Below, piece by piece: positions 1 through 12,004 of a DNA stretch of 64,000 nt; position 1 is the first letter of the stretch; every line of letters begins with the position of its first letter. Origin of the DNA: Halicephalobus mephisto. Taxonomy: Eukaryota > Nematoda > Chromadorea > Rhabditida > Panagrolaimidae. The notes under the pieces are model-generated. The model was not told the DNA's origin. It saw only the letters and a list, made by a program, of their open reading frames with translations, and made no database searches. Both the position numbers and the translations under genes were made by a program. The stretch covers positions 186,001-250,000 of the forward strand of contig SWDT01000154.1 in assembly GCA_009193035.1 (NCBI GenBank), written 5' to 3'.

Positions 1-2144
1 ATAATTAAAAAATAAAAAAATAACTGTTAAGACAGAAAACAGAAGTATATTAATAATCTTTACTGGGAAAATAAGATATAAGTAACAATTATTATAAATT
101 TACAAGATACAACTGAGAATCTCACTCATAACATACAGTATCCCACGGTCCCTGATACTCAGACTATCGCTTCAGGTCCTCCCTTTCTAGTCCACTTTTC
201 TGTCCCAATAGTAACATAAAATTATCTCGACACGAATTTCTATAACATTCTAAGTTCTAAAATTTCATAGATATTATTTCAAAATTTTATTGAATTCTGC
301 AATATTCGAAAAACTCCAAGAGATTTTCAGACTCTAGAATCTTCTACTGGATTCTGAAAGATTCTAAAAACCCCAACAGAATTTTAACCTTGTTTGGAAG
401 AAATTCAAAAGTCAGAATTTCCATATTCCTCGTCATTCAACTCAAGCCCATTTTAATCAAAGGACACAACCCTCCTTGATAGTTCAAGAGGTCATCCAAT
501 TCCACGAGTCAAAATTTTAACTCCTTCGACAAAATTTAAAAAAAACATAAAAATTGGATTAAGGGGTTTTGTCAAAAATAATTAACTAAAGGACAGATGC
601 TAGTTCGGACTTTGAAAATCTAATTAACACAAAGTGGGGGATTATTGAACAAAGTTGAGGCCATTGAAAAAATGGAATAGGCACGGCGATTTGCAGAAGT
701 TAAGTCAGTTTTATGTAGAATTTGTTCGAAAGTAAATAAAAAAGATTTATGAGTGAGTGTAGTAAACTTGACTTTAGGGAGGAAATGACATCAATGGATC
801 ATGAGGATAGTGATTTGTTTCCTTCTTGCAAAGCGTCGAATCACTATCAAAAATAAGTTAACTGAAACGCCAACTATCATTTAGAAAGACATAAAATTGT
901 TAAAATCAATTATTATCTGAGATACTATTCCGATATTTTTAATAGTGTTCAAAATTACTATCTAACAGATTTAATAAGCATGAGGCAGCGATTAGAGGAA
1001 GTTATCTCAGTTAATATTTTGGAAATTATCAGAAATTCACACTGCATTTATCAAAGTCACTATCCAAAAGCAGTTCTGCATTGTTCATTCGTTCAACGAT
1101 AAATCAACATAACTAAAAAAGATAGTAATTTATTTAATTGGTTAGTTACTAAAATCAGTCATTATATATGACTAACACCCAACGTAGTGGATAAGATCAG
1201 AAAAATATATGCTAAGCAAGCTCTTCGGAGACCGATACTCGCATCGGTAATTAGATACTCTGATCTATCTCATATCTATGGCTGTGACACCCATTGACTG
1301 AATACGGAGAGCCTTTTACTTATAAATAACTGACATTAAAGTTTGTTTCTCTTCGGAAAATTGTTGAACAAAAATCCCAAGCATGACTAAATCTTCCTGT
1401 TGCCATTTTTAAATATATTGCCAAGTAATCCTCAAGAAGTGTGTTTTGTTCGTCATATTTGTTCCTTTATGTCAAAAGTAAATCTTGTTTAAATAAGACG
1501 TTGACGTCTTCCAATAGACGAAATTGCTAATGTTCTTTCTTTGAAAATTTCCCAAGCTTCCTTCCTGCTGAGATTGAAGAATAAAATTACTTCGAAGTGG
1601 AAGAAGTGACAACATAACCTTTCATCGGCCAACGGTTTATTGTCAAAAAAGTTTAAAAATTCAATCATTGTGTTCATTTGCCTTTTTGGTTCTTAGGGAA
1701 CATTTATGAATATTAACCATAATGAAAGATAATTGTGGAGCTGGACAAGAGAGAATTGAGAATAATAGGAACTGGAAAAACCTCAAATTCGCTGGCATTC
1801 GATTCTTTTTGTCAAAAATCATTTCACATACAAAAATAGTTAATATTCCGGTACATAAATTGAGCATAATGTATCAAAGCACTTTGTTCAATGTATCAGT
1901 ACACAAAATATAATATATCCGATACATCAGAACTGTTTTAATATATCTATGCATTACGCAGCATGTACTTCTTTCTATAGAAGGCTTGTGGTAGAACATA
2001 GTGCTGTGGAAATTACTGAACTTGTCAAAATACAAGCGAGTTAGAGAAAACATACTTCTATAGTGAAAACCAGAGGACCAATTTGTCACTCCTTAACCAC
2101 ATGGCTCGATTTCTTCTTCTTCCAAAACTCGATCTATTTAACTG
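1..2144. other. Repeat-rich intergenic region
   Basis: No convincing gene is seen. Bases about 20-215 are a copy of a dispersed repeat also found near 58.8, 59.1 and 61.8 kb. Bases 240-430 hold many GAA/TTC-alternating words. Bases 805-1160 hold GGATAGTGATT...AATCACTATC hairpin units of the kind that fill JIP-1 introns. A short stem ACCGAT/ATCGGT lies near 1230-1252. Bases 1850-2000 match the TATATC/GATACATT family seen at 57.9 and 60.1 kb. Confidence 0.6.
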
Positions 2145-2378
2145 ATGGCAGAATATCCAAACATTGGTAGCCCATTGCCAGAAGTTGATACAATAGGGGA
2201 AGATTTTAGGGCCCATGCAGAACCAACCGTGATGATAGGAAAGACTGACACGAATAATGAGTTATCTAAATATCCAAATAAATATTATAACGAAAAAGAC
2301 CTTGCGCATCTACTATCACACTGTAATTTAACAGTAAAAGTGTTAAATGTGTTATTAATGTACTCAATCTTTTATTAA
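2145..2378 (+). CDS. Unrecognised short open reading frame (77 codons)
   Basis: An ATG-started reading frame of 77 residues. The N-terminal 50 residues are polar and have a balanced composition, while the C-terminal end turns hydrophobic and could be read-through intron. I do not recognise the product. No splice partner was identified and no neighbour supports a function. It may be a remnant exon or chance. Confidence 0.15.
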   Translation: MAEYPNIGSPLPEVDTIGEDFRAHAEPTVMIGKTDTNNELSKYPNKYYNEKDLAHLLSHCNLTVKVLNVLLMYSIFY

Positions 2379-2875
2379 TATTCAGTGTAGTGATATCATT
2401 ATTATGCATTAAATATTTTGTATTATTTCTGTCAGTCCTATATTCCGACATGAGGAAAAATTGTAATCATCTAGATGCTTATTTCCAATATATCATACGA
2501 ACCATTTTCATCATCATTCTGAACGGCAAATTTATTTCAAACTTTCTGAATTTCTTCACAAAACTTATTTTCGTCCAGAGACTCAGATACAACACTTTCG
2601 ATATGAAGCAATTTCCAGGATAGAAGAGATCATAGTTCATATTTTACTGATTGAAGTGATAAGTTACTGTACAGGAACAAGTAATATGTGTGTTAAATTA
2701 TCCTTATTTTGATCATTTGATTTCTGTCAAATTTTCTGACAGAGGAACTTATTGCTTAGTAAACTTTTAATAAAAAAAAATTACTTGACATGCAGTTCGT
2801 ATATCATCAACTTTTATGCAATTACAATAATATTAACTATTACAATTAAAAGTTATTAAATTCTATCATTTATAT

Positions 2876-3925
2876 TCATCCTCTTACAATTGTTGCTCTC
2901 CGTGAATTTTCATGCATAGACTTCTGACTCACTTGTGTGATTGTACTAGATTTGATTCCCATCTTCGCAAGCAACTTACGAAATAATCTGATGAAGAATC
3001 TTCTATACGGTGATACAAAACACATAGTAGCTACCATCTCTGCCACTGCATGCAACGACATTCCGCATAACACAATCATGAATCTAGGTCCAGCATAAAT
3101 ATGCTCGAAGGCAATTCCCCCAGTGAGGATCATTATTGGACAAAACAATAACACACAAGTTATTACGCCTTGTACAGTGGCACTCAGAAGCAAATTTCTC
3201 TGAGTTTTCGACGTCAAAGTTGCGGTTTTCATGTGGATAATCTTGTAAAACAGAAACATCCCAATAACTATTACTATACACATTATAAGCAAAAGAGAAT
3301 AAAATAATGCATTAGCAGCCGATATAGAGATATCTTTCTTGAAAAACATAAAAGTAGGCTCATCGATAAATTTCTCCAATGCTGGAGAATAATTCAAGGC
3401 ATCGGAAATAATTTCTTCTCTTGTTATAGTCAAGTATCTTAAACCTTTGATTCCAATGAATGAAATAAATCCCACGTGGAGTAAGAAATAAATGATAAAT
3501 GAACTTTTGGAAGCAAATATTTGACTAATTAATCCAGGAAACAATCCAGCATAGCGATAAGCTAACGTTACGGAGGCTCCACCAATGGAACAAACGGCAA
3601 GAACAACCATTAAAAAAACAAAAAGCACAGATGTCATATGGTCTCCAAATTTTCTGAGAGGACCCAATGTTAGCCCTGCAGCAGCAGGGGTGAGAATCAA
3701 GGGTTTGGAGTAGCACATGGCTATCTCTAAACACAGAAACCAGAAACTTTGGTTTATTAAAAACCACTTATAGTTCCCGAGTTGTTCGGATTGAGTCAAT
3801 ATCACATAGAAATAAACAGGTATAAGTAATACAGCGATTCCCGTTGCTACATTTGTGAAGACAATGTAAAAATTCGTGATGGATTCATTGTAAAAATGTT
3901 CTAGAAGAAAATGTTTGGAGTCCAT
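2876..3925 (-). CDS. Srh/Sri-type serpentine chemoreceptor, single exon
   Basis: 349-residue seven-transmembrane receptor, probably a G-protein-coupled chemosensory receptor of sensory cilia. TM1 (about 20-45) is followed by a LGNYKWFLINQSFWFL block, the equivalent of the KWxLLNLHFW block of class H receptors. PAAAGLTLG and a TLAYRYAGLFPG segment follow, then SKTQRNLLLSA before TM6. SLHAVAEM, PYRRFF and a basic tail end the protein. Length is usual for the class, and no intron interrupts it. Very close to the protein at 38.4 kb, on the opposite strand, so a recent duplicate. A CACCTG E-box lies 92 bp upstream of the ATG. Ligand unknown; the split between Srh and Sri is not certain. Confidence 0.88.
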   Translation of the reverse strand: MDSKHFLLEHFYNESITNFYIVFTNVATGIAVLLIPVYFYVILTQSEQLGNYKWFLINQSFWFLCLEIAMCYSKPLILTPAAAGLTLGPLRKFGDHMTSVLFVFLMVVLAVCSIGGASVTLAYRYAGLFPGLISQIFASKSSFIIYFLLHVGFISFIGIKGLRYLTITREEIISDALNYSPALEKFIDEPTFMFFKKDISISAANALFYSLLLIMCIVIVIGMFLFYKIIHMKTATLTSKTQRNLLLSATVQGVITCVLLFCPIMILTGGIAFEHIYAGPRFMIVLCGMSLHAVAEMVATMCFVSPYRRFFIRLFRKLLAKMGIKSSTITQVSQKSMHENSRRATIVRG

Positions 3926-4011
3926 GTTAGAAAAAACTCCGTTTGTTTCTATGTAAAATGTTAGATTTAAATAGCAGGCTGCAATGTTTGTTACCTTATT
4001 TTTATAGTTGA

Positions 4012-4017
4012 CAGGTG
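4012..4017 (-). promoter_or_regulatory. E-box CACCTG upstream of the 3.9 kb receptor
   Basis: On the minus strand the context is AAATCACCTGTCAACTATAA, with the first E-box base 92 bp from the ATG. The same block stands at 92-101 bp in the paralogous receptors, so it is likely a basic helix-loop-helix site. Confidence 0.65.
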
Positions 4018-4238
4018 ATTTTTTCGTTATATTGATTAAATTTAAAATGATGCTGATGGTAAGTAGAAGGACAGGAGATTACAGAATAGATGCTAATTAT
4101 TTATTCTTTCTTTACATGTGCTTTATGTTTTGTAAATTTTACATCCGTTATATCATTGTAAAAAAAATCATCCTTCTGCGAATTTCTAGAACTTTCCAAT
4201 TGAAGTCAAGAAGTAAAATACAGATTGTATTTCTTTAA

Positions 4239-5113
4239 GGGTCAAAAAACACCTGATAAATATTTTAAAAAATAAGTGGAGTGTTTTCTCAAATAAATGA
4301 GGAAAAATTTTAAAATATCACTTGTCAATGAGATATAGCCAAACTCACATTTGACTATTATTAAAGTAATGTGTTTTCACCAAATTGGTTACTTTTGGAT
4401 TTTATTCCCTAACTATATCTTTGCAGTCCTATTCTATCTGAAAACTTTTGCAAAGAGAAATTAAACATCCTCAATCAATTTCGACCACAATGTTCAGTCA
4501 TTGATCCAACTTGTGTCTTTCAAGATATTCTCAGTTTACTATTAAAATTCTTGACAAAGATCTCCAGGAAAACTGACAACGTTAAAAAACTTCATGAAGC
4601 TATAAATTATGAAATCGACAACAATATGTTTGGAATATGCAAGTTTTTTTATTTATCGATGTCAAGACAATTCATTTGTTTCTTCTTAGCTGATAATGTA
4701 GTAAACTGGAGTATTTTCCTTGAGACAAGGTCTTTTTCACTAATGGGAAAGCCGTAGATTCCTACCTCATTGGTAAACCTCCGTTACTGTTTATTTCTTC
4801 TCCGTCACTGTTAACATCGAGGAAATAACCGTCTCTTGACATGGATGAAACACTGATCAAAACTTAGATGGGTATTCGACGAGCTAATTAGTATCTCAGA
4901 ATTTGTGTAGACTACCGAACAAATTGAATTCTTTCTTCCATATCTACATTAATTCCACTTCCTATGATTCAAAATACTTTTCAAACTAGAGTTTTATTTA
5001 TGGATTGTAATCTGTCTACAATGAATGACTTCTTGTTCTCTTGATTTCTGTTCCAACCAACGCGACTTTATGCATATCAAATATCGTTTGCCGAGATGAA
5101 AATGACCACAATT
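4239..5113. other. AT-rich intergenic region between divergent receptors
   Basis: About 0.9 kb between the minus-strand receptor promoter and the E-box of the plus-strand receptor. A 68-codon frame at 4551-4757 has no recognisable similarity. I see no RNA gene or repeat here. Confidence 0.5.
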
Positions 5114-5119
5114 CACCTG
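5114..5119 (+). promoter_or_regulatory. E-box CACCTG upstream of the 5.2 kb receptor
   Basis: Context ACAATTCACCTGGCTTATTA, 56 bp before the chosen ATG at 5170. The spacing is shorter than in the single-exon receptors but matches the degenerate site of the homologous spliced receptor at 47.3 kb. Confidence 0.5.
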
Positions 5120-5169
5120 GCTTATTATTGAACTGAGAATTATTCTTGTTGGAAAAAATTAAAACAAGC

Positions 5170-7633
5170 ATGTCAATCTTCGAATCTCTTAGCCCAAATT
5201 CAGCTCTTATCAAGTTTTACTATTATTATTCAACAGCCATTCTAGTTCTTTGTTGGATGTTGGCTCCCTTGATATTCTATTTAATATTTACGAAATCTAA
5301 AAGAATTGGGAAGTTCAGATATTTGATATTGAATCATTCTGCTTGGTGTTTATTGTTGGAGACGATATTAGGACTTGTGAAGCCCGTCTTGCTGACTCCG
5401 AGGTGAGGAAAAAGATATTTAGTAAATTCAAGTTGAGAATCGAAAAGTATGAAAGAAGAGGAAGATTCTTGAAAATAGGTTAAGAAGGAAAACTTGTAAT
5501 CAGCTGAATTATATATCGAAACCCTTGCTCCTTTATTTTTCGGGTTAATAGTGATGGAGATCCTTATAGTCATCTGAAATCAATTCAGAGACGTTTAATT
5601 AAAACCTTAGCATGAATTAGTCATTTTCGACGATATGTAGATTGTTTTTCTAGATTTTGGTTTTCCGCAAGTTATAAACTATTTCTCATCAATTATAGAA
5701 TTTGATACTTATCTTGTTTTCATTAATAACAGTCAAAGTGGTGATTAGATATACGCGATGCTTTAGGAATAGAGATAATCTGGTGGAAGCTGTTCAACGG
5801 ATATGAGGAGTTTTTAATCAAAACTGCTAATCTACTTTGAAAATTGAGTAGAATATCTCTTTTTTAAATTGGGTGATTTTATAAACATGAATGACAAAGT
5901 TTAATCTAATGCTCTACAAAGATCATAAACATCGCGTAATCGACTCAAATCTCTAAGAAATCTGACTATTTACCAGTCAGCAATGAGAGTTTCCTGTATT
6001 CTCTGTCTTAACCATAGTAGAGATAGAATACAGAATAGTTGGTCTTTGCCAATACAGTAGAAATCTACAATTTTTGGAATTACCAATGAGATGTTATTTT
6101 TAGAAAAGTACTTTTGCTACAGTTTTACGTATCACATTTCCTACAGCTGGTTTTGCTCATATTGAATTCATTAGTACAGTTGTCATAGAGATTTTTAGAT
6201 TTCTTAATTCCAAATTTTCCAAAGTTCAATAATCTCCAGCAAAGGTATCACCAAAAGACATCTGTGCAGATGTCTGTAAAAAGTTCGGTATCAAACCAAA
6301 GTTTACAATTCGCCCACGATAATTGAATAAATTGATCTGCCAAATTGCTGCAAAAAGTCAATTTTTACTTTGATCTTTATATCGATCGTTTTACAGACTT
6401 CGGCACTGGATAAATTGTTCCCGAACATTCAGAATCCTACATAAAAAAGAATACTTATATCTTTGGCTTTCGAGTTTTGGAAAATCCATTAAAAATACTG
6501 GGGGGTGTATGAGAGACAGACAATAAATTCACCTATCAAAAGATGATAGAGATCTTCTCTAACAGCAATTGTTCATATCTAATTCTATTATTTATCTTTT
6601 CTATTATAAAATTTAATCGCCCCAATTTAAGATTATCAATAGATATATCAAAGACCAAATTAGCTATTCACGACAAACTGAAAAAGTTTACAAAGGCTTG
6701 CTTTGTTTGTAAAAATGTTTCTGACTACGGATATTCTGTTCAAATGATAATTCTGCTTTCGAGCTTCTAATCTACCACTATTTTAGCTGCGCCGGATACC
6801 AAATCGGGATTTTCTCTACCAACACTGACTTTCGTTCATCAGTTATCACTGGCGTCATTACTTGTGTTTTTACTCTCAACTCCATGTTTGGTCTTGGCAT
6901 GACCCTATTCTCTAGATATACCGTAATCTTCCCTTCCAAGTGGTCCAATATCTTCAAACGGAAAGAGGTCTATATTTTAATCATTATCATCCATATCACT
7001 TTCAATTGCTCCACCATTATTGGAATTATGCCCGTTGTTAATACTACTGGTGAACAAGTATTTACAGATTCTATTCAAGAAAATCCAAATCTACAAAATT
7101 TCACCTGTGAAAAAACTTTTTTCTTTCTGAGCTATAGTTATTACGAATATGGTTCATCCTTGTCAGCATTGGGGATGACTTTTCTTTATTTAGTTTTCGG
7201 TATAGTAATAGGTGTATTCATTTATCAGGTGCAATATAACAAAAGTAATCATCATGTAAATGATAAACTCCAAAAATCGTTATTAATAAGTTCAATTTCC
7301 CAAGTTTTCTTAACCTTGGGATTTCTAATTACTCCATTTTTCTGTCTCATATTATTTGTTGCTTTCCAAATCGATAATACTGCTCAATTTATGGTAATAT
7401 TATTGTGTATAATGACTAGTCATTGTTTGTTCGAATTTTTGTCCACTATGTACTTCGTGGCCCCATATAAGAAATTTCTCCTAGAAAAGGTCTTCCGGAT
7501 GAAGAAGAAAGTTAGTGTCGTTATTATCACATCGGATCATCATCAGGAAACCAGAAACAGAAGGCAGATGTCCATGCATGCAGAAACTACCGTAGTGAAA
7601 AGAACATCTGATGGTAGATTTATACATGTTTAA
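5170..7633 (+). CDS. Srh/Sri-type serpentine chemoreceptor, two exons
   Basis: Exons 5170-5402 and 6787-7633 (359 residues). The donor is CCGAG|GTGAGG and the acceptor TTTTTAG|C; phase 2 is kept and the join reads LLTPSCAGYQIG, equivalent to the conserved LTPAAAG block. Start 5170 was chosen over an upstream TTG because MSIFESLSPNS aligns with the N-terminus of the 47.3 kb homologue. Seen features: FRYLILNHSAWCLL after TM1, MTLFSRYTVIFP after TM3, and KLQKSLLISSISQ before TM6. PYKKFL is followed by a long basic C-terminal tail of about 45 residues, longer than in the paralogues. The intron is large (1384 bp). Intron position and phase differ slightly from the 47.3 kb gene (phase 1 there) although it falls at the same protein site. 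Confidence 0.82.
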
Positions 7634-7744
7634 TACTCGCTTAAAATATATTTATGTTTGTAATAAATTCAATACTAGAAATCGAAAGACAACTATTAGA
7701 GCAGATGTTTCATAAGAGAAAGTATACAGTTTTTCATTACGTGA

Positions 7745-8005
7745 ATGGCGGAAATATAAAAGGATAAAATATAAAAGTGGACAAACTATAAGATCGAAAA
7801 TATAAGATGGGGATAGTAAGTTCCTGTTGCTTTTTTAGGCTGGATTTAGGCTTGGGCTTAGCCTTTAGGCTTAGGCAAATCCAGGTATGGATACAGAAAT
7901 GTCTTTAAAGAGTAAAGAAAGCATATTTTCGATCTTATATTTTATCCATTCTTATATTTTGTCCACCTTATATTTTGTCCTCTTATATTTCATCCTAATG
8001 CCTTT
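7745..8005 (+). repeat. Dispersed MITE-like repeat, copy 1
   Basis: About 260 bp with internal TTAGGCTTAGGC words and flanking TATAAGA/TATATTTT words that occur in opposite orientation at its two ends, suggesting a hairpin element. A second copy lies inverted at 62.3-62.65 kb. Confidence 0.65.
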
Positions 8006-8339
8006 TCATTATGCCTTGAGATCATAATTTGATTCAAAACGGTCATGTCAGAATGGTATTTTATGTAGTTGTAGCTTGTTGAGATTTCTCATTGAAGCTC
8101 TCACCGGTTTCTTACTCTTGTCTTCATTCTAATAATTATCGTATTCGTGTATTTCCAGATACACAAATATATTTTACTTATCTTTGTTGTAATATGAATC
8201 TAGAACCTCTAAACGAATTAAAGAAAAATGTTTCAAATCTATGGAACTTTGTACATTTTTGTCTGGAACCCTAGTACAAAAATTGATGTCTTTAAACTTC
8301 AAAAAGTACTTAGAATATAATAATCGGATCTGCAGACTC

Positions 8340-8535
8340 TGAAGCTGGAATCAAAGTTAGAATTTAGATTTCAGAATTCGGAGATTATGAATCTGAAATC
8401 ATAATCGAGGATTAGTCTTCAGAATCCATAATCAGAATTGAGAATTAGTCTTCAGAATCCATAATCATAATTTAGGATTAGTCTTCAGAATCCATAATCA
8501 GAATTTGGGATTAGTCTTCAGAATCCGGAGATTCA
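8340..8535. repeat. Tandem repeat of about 44 bp containing AGTCTTCAGAATCC
   Basis: At least four units with the core GATTAGTCTTCAGAATCCAT. The AGTCTTCAGAATCC word recurs in the longer repeats at 48.3 and 57.4-57.8 kb. Confidence 0.6.
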
Positions 8536-8799
8536 GTACCTATGAATTTGGTTAATTTATTTTGGGTATTTTTTGCTCAAATTTAAACATAAATTTTTGC
8601 AACAAAAATGTGCAAAGTTACGTAAAATAAGTCCTAATACCTTGTTTTTTTCTTTTTTGATCCTCGGTCAGCCGTCCTTGATCAAACTTTAAAAAAAGTA
8701 GTTCTTGTTGACTCTCTGTTCATAGTGTAGTCTCTTCTTTCATGACCATTCTCCACTTCTAATCAATTTCTGTTTTTGTGGTCTTATTTATTTTCAATT

Positions 8800-10856
8800 A
8801 TGCCCGCTTTTTGGTAAGTTTTTATTACGATAATTTCAACGAAAATAATTATTTTTCAGTTCGAATTTCACAAATTTCCTTTTGACAATTGTCGTCATCG
8901 GCATTGGGATTTACATTGGATTCCAAGATCCTTCTGTTCAACCTGAATCTTATACGTAGGTTTTTCAAAAAACAATAATAAAAACAAATTTCGTTCCGAA
9001 ACTAAAAATCATTTTTTCGCTAAAAAAGTTTCGTTCCAAGACCAAGGGTATTTTTTATTCGAAAATAAATTTCGTTCCAAGACCAAGGGAATTTTTTGTT
9101 TTGAATAATTTTACTTCAAGATGAAAAATTTTTTTCCTCTAAAAAAGTAATTTCGTGCTAGGACTATTAAGCTTTATTTGTCCTTAAATTGTGTTTCAAA
9201 AAAAATTGGTTTTACAATTCTATATTGAAACAAAAATCTTGCTTCTAGTACAGTAATATTTCTTTTTCCAGACTTCCATCTCCACCGAAGTTGAATGGCC
9301 CTCTTTCTCCTAACACGAGACTTCGAAACGCTCAATACCTTCTTCACGGACAAATCCAGGGCCCAGAATCTCTCCACATAGAGAACGACGTCATCTACAC
9401 TGGTCTCTGGGATGGCAGAATCGTCAAAATCGAAAACGGAATCATCACTAAGGAAGCCAGACTCATCCCGAAGCCGAACATCAACTGCGACGCCTCCTTT
9501 GATTCTGAGCCAATCTGCGGTCGTCCATTGGGGTTGAGGAGATTCGACAAGGACAGATTCCTCGTTGCTGACGCTTATTTAGGATTATTCTTGCTCAATT
9601 TCGAAACTAGAAAATCCGAGAAAATTCTTTCAAGTTCTGAAGTCATAAATGGCAGAAATTGCACGTTCTTCAATGATGTGGAAGTTGTAGACAAAGATAC
9701 CGTAATATTTTCCTGTAGTAGCAGCAAATGGGACAGAAGAAGAGCTTTCCAAGCTCTGTTCGAACAAAGAAGTGACGGAAGGTGGGTTTAAAGAAGAAAA
9801 ATAATTTTCAAAAATAATTAAAATTATTCATGAATTTTAGGCAGAATTAGGAAAAAATAAATTATTTCAAAAGTAATAATAAGAAAAATGTATTTTTAAA
9901 AATCATACAAAAATGATTAATATTTTAAAATGACATATGATTTTTAATCATTTAAATTTTTAAAAATATTAATTGTTCATATAGAATTTTAAAAAAAATA
10001 ATTTCCATATTTCTGTCAAAAATAAACTTTTCTACTTTTTTTTAATTTTCAAATTTGATTTTAAATCTGAAAACTTCTTATTTTTTCAGAATCCTCAGAT
10101 ACCACATTTCTTCGAAGAAACTAGAAGTCCTGGCTGATGGCTTCAGATTCCCCAATGGAGTCCAGCTCTCCAAAGATAAATCTACTTTGTTCTTTTCCGA
10201 AACAGGAATGGCCAGGATCTGGAAGAAAGTATTTTAATTTTATTTAAAAATTGAAATTTATTTTTAGATTATCGTTAAAATCAAACTCAAAACCTTCAAT
10301 TTTGCTCGAAAATCTTCCAGGATTGCCTGATAACATTCGAGAAACTTCTAGAGGAACTTTTCTGGTCGGACTCGCCGGATTCAGAGCAGAAGGAACACTC
10401 GCCATGTTCGATAAACTCGGTCCTGTGCCGGTTATCAGGAAATTTTTGCTTAGTGTAAGTTGATTAGGAAGGTCTTTGAAGTTTCATAGTGGGATTTAAA
10501 GATAATCATGTTTGAAATTTCTAAGGAATAATCTAGAAACGAAACTACAAACATGGAAGTTTCAATGTAAAAATACATTTTCGTTAATTTTCAAAACCGA
10601 AAATTGAAAATAAAACTAAAAAATCGATTTTCAGGTCCTTCCTAACTCTGTAATTTCTACTGTACTTCCTGAGGCTCAGCCGAGCTATGGTTTCGTCGTG
10701 GAATTCAATGAAAACGGGCAAATAGTGGATTCGTTCCAGGACCCGGACGGCAGATCAATCGGATTCGTTTCCGAAGCGGTGGAATCTAACGGATATCTCT
10801 ACTTGGGTAGTTTCAAGGCTCCTTATTTGGCCAAAGTCCCTAAAAAGGGATTCTAA
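8800..10856 (+). CDS. APMAP/strictosidine-synthase-like six-bladed propeller protein
   Basis: Exons 8800-8813, 8860-8955, 9272-9781, 10090-10228, 10268-10454 and 10635-10856, about 389 residues. Family members are type II membrane glycoproteins with a lumenal or extracellular beta-propeller and arylesterase-like activity. Seen features: an uncleaved N-terminal anchor (residues about 11-28); GPESLHIENDVIYTGLWDGR; CGRPLGLR; VADAYLGLF; FSCSSSKWDRR; FPNGVQLS; SETGMARIW; and LPGLPDNIRETSRGTFLVGLAGFR. SEAVESNGYLYLGSF follows near the end. All joins keep phase except exon 4 to exon 5, where the GT at 10229 leaves phase 0 but exon 5 needs phase 2. Either one base is lost by sequencing error, or the gene is broken, or an unusual splice is used. 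A polyadenylation word lies just after the stop. Confidence 0.82.
8956..9271. repeat. Short repeat in intron 2: TTTCGTTCCAAGACCAAGG
   Basis: Three to four degenerate copies of TTTCGTTCCAAGACCAAGG lie within 160 bases. The reverse complement (TTGGTC-T-GGAACGAAA) is the core of the arrays in a JIP-1 intron near 21-22 kb, so this is a genome-dispersed motif. Confidence 0.5.
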
Positions 10857-12004
10857 GAGGATATTGATGTTTTAGTTTAAAATAAATAAATTACTGTAAC
10901 TGTGATAATTAAGATTACGAATTATTTATTATGTACAATCATAGATGTCGAGAGCAACAGTATCCCAGTTGTCTGGTTTGGGATACTTGAATTCGTCCAA
11001 GTCACGAAATTAATTGCATAATTAGTCAGTTTGGATTGATCTACATGCAGATCAAAAAGGATAAAAGTCAACTTGAACCTAATTGAGGGAGAGAGAGACC
11101 CGATTCGCACATTTTCTGAAGGCTTGTTTATATCTTATGTTTTTTATATTAATTCCATTGCATTGTTTGTGATTTGATTTAATCACCCAAATTCGAGATA
11201 TATCCAGTAAATTCTCCGCATCTATCCATTGATACACATCCCAATTGTCTCCACAGATATACAGTTCTGGACAAAAATATACGCAAATTTTAAATTCCCT
11301 ATTAGGTGATGAGATGAAGCTAAATAAACAAGAAATATGCAGTACACTGAAGTATTTTCTATGCTATCATGAATTTTTATATTCAGAAAAACGCGATTAA
11401 AAAATTTAAAAACCACAAGGCGCGATTAGCATTTTGAAAAAAGTACGCACACTCAATTTTTTTCTTTATTAAAAAAGTAAAATAAAATCTTACCAATCGG
11501 TAAATTTTCCCTTCTTATTAATAACTTTAAAAATCCTGTGATCCATGGAAGAAGTATATAAAAAGCGTTCCTGGCTCACGTGAAATTCCCCCACTGAGGC
11601 CATATGTCAATATTAAGTCTCCAATTACAGAAAAGCCTCAATTAATAATACAACAGAAAATCATATAGGGCAATTCCCACAAAACATCATCCCCCAATTA
11701 CACCCGGAATCCTCCATCCCACCGGTGGCTCAGTCAGAGTTCCCCGCCTTGACCATATGCTCAATATTTAGGCTTTCGATTGCTCAATAATTTCATGTGA
11801 AATTGCTAGGACAATTCCCTAAAGCATCCAACCCCACTTCCACCCATCTGACAGCTGGCACACAATGGATTATTACACATTTGGGCAAATTTCACTCACT
11901 TTCATATTTCATACAAACAAAATAACATCAAATTCAACAATACGACTATACATCCGAAACGTAATTAAGAGTTGTACCCGTTCGTTCAGTTTGCTTCTGA
12001 CTTT
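10857..12004. other. Intergenic region with a diverged direct repeat
   Basis: No gene recognised. Bases about 11595-11710 and 11750-11850 are two diverged copies of a 110-150 bp unit (CCATATG..CAATATT... and GGGCAATTCCC/GGACAATTCCC). This stretch is richer in C than its surroundings. Confidence 0.45.

Noticed and set aside
1200..1330. Possible tRNA or small structured RNA around ACCGAT/ATCGGT
   Set aside because: The short stem has no cloverleaf, no TTCNANNC box and no snRNA signature.
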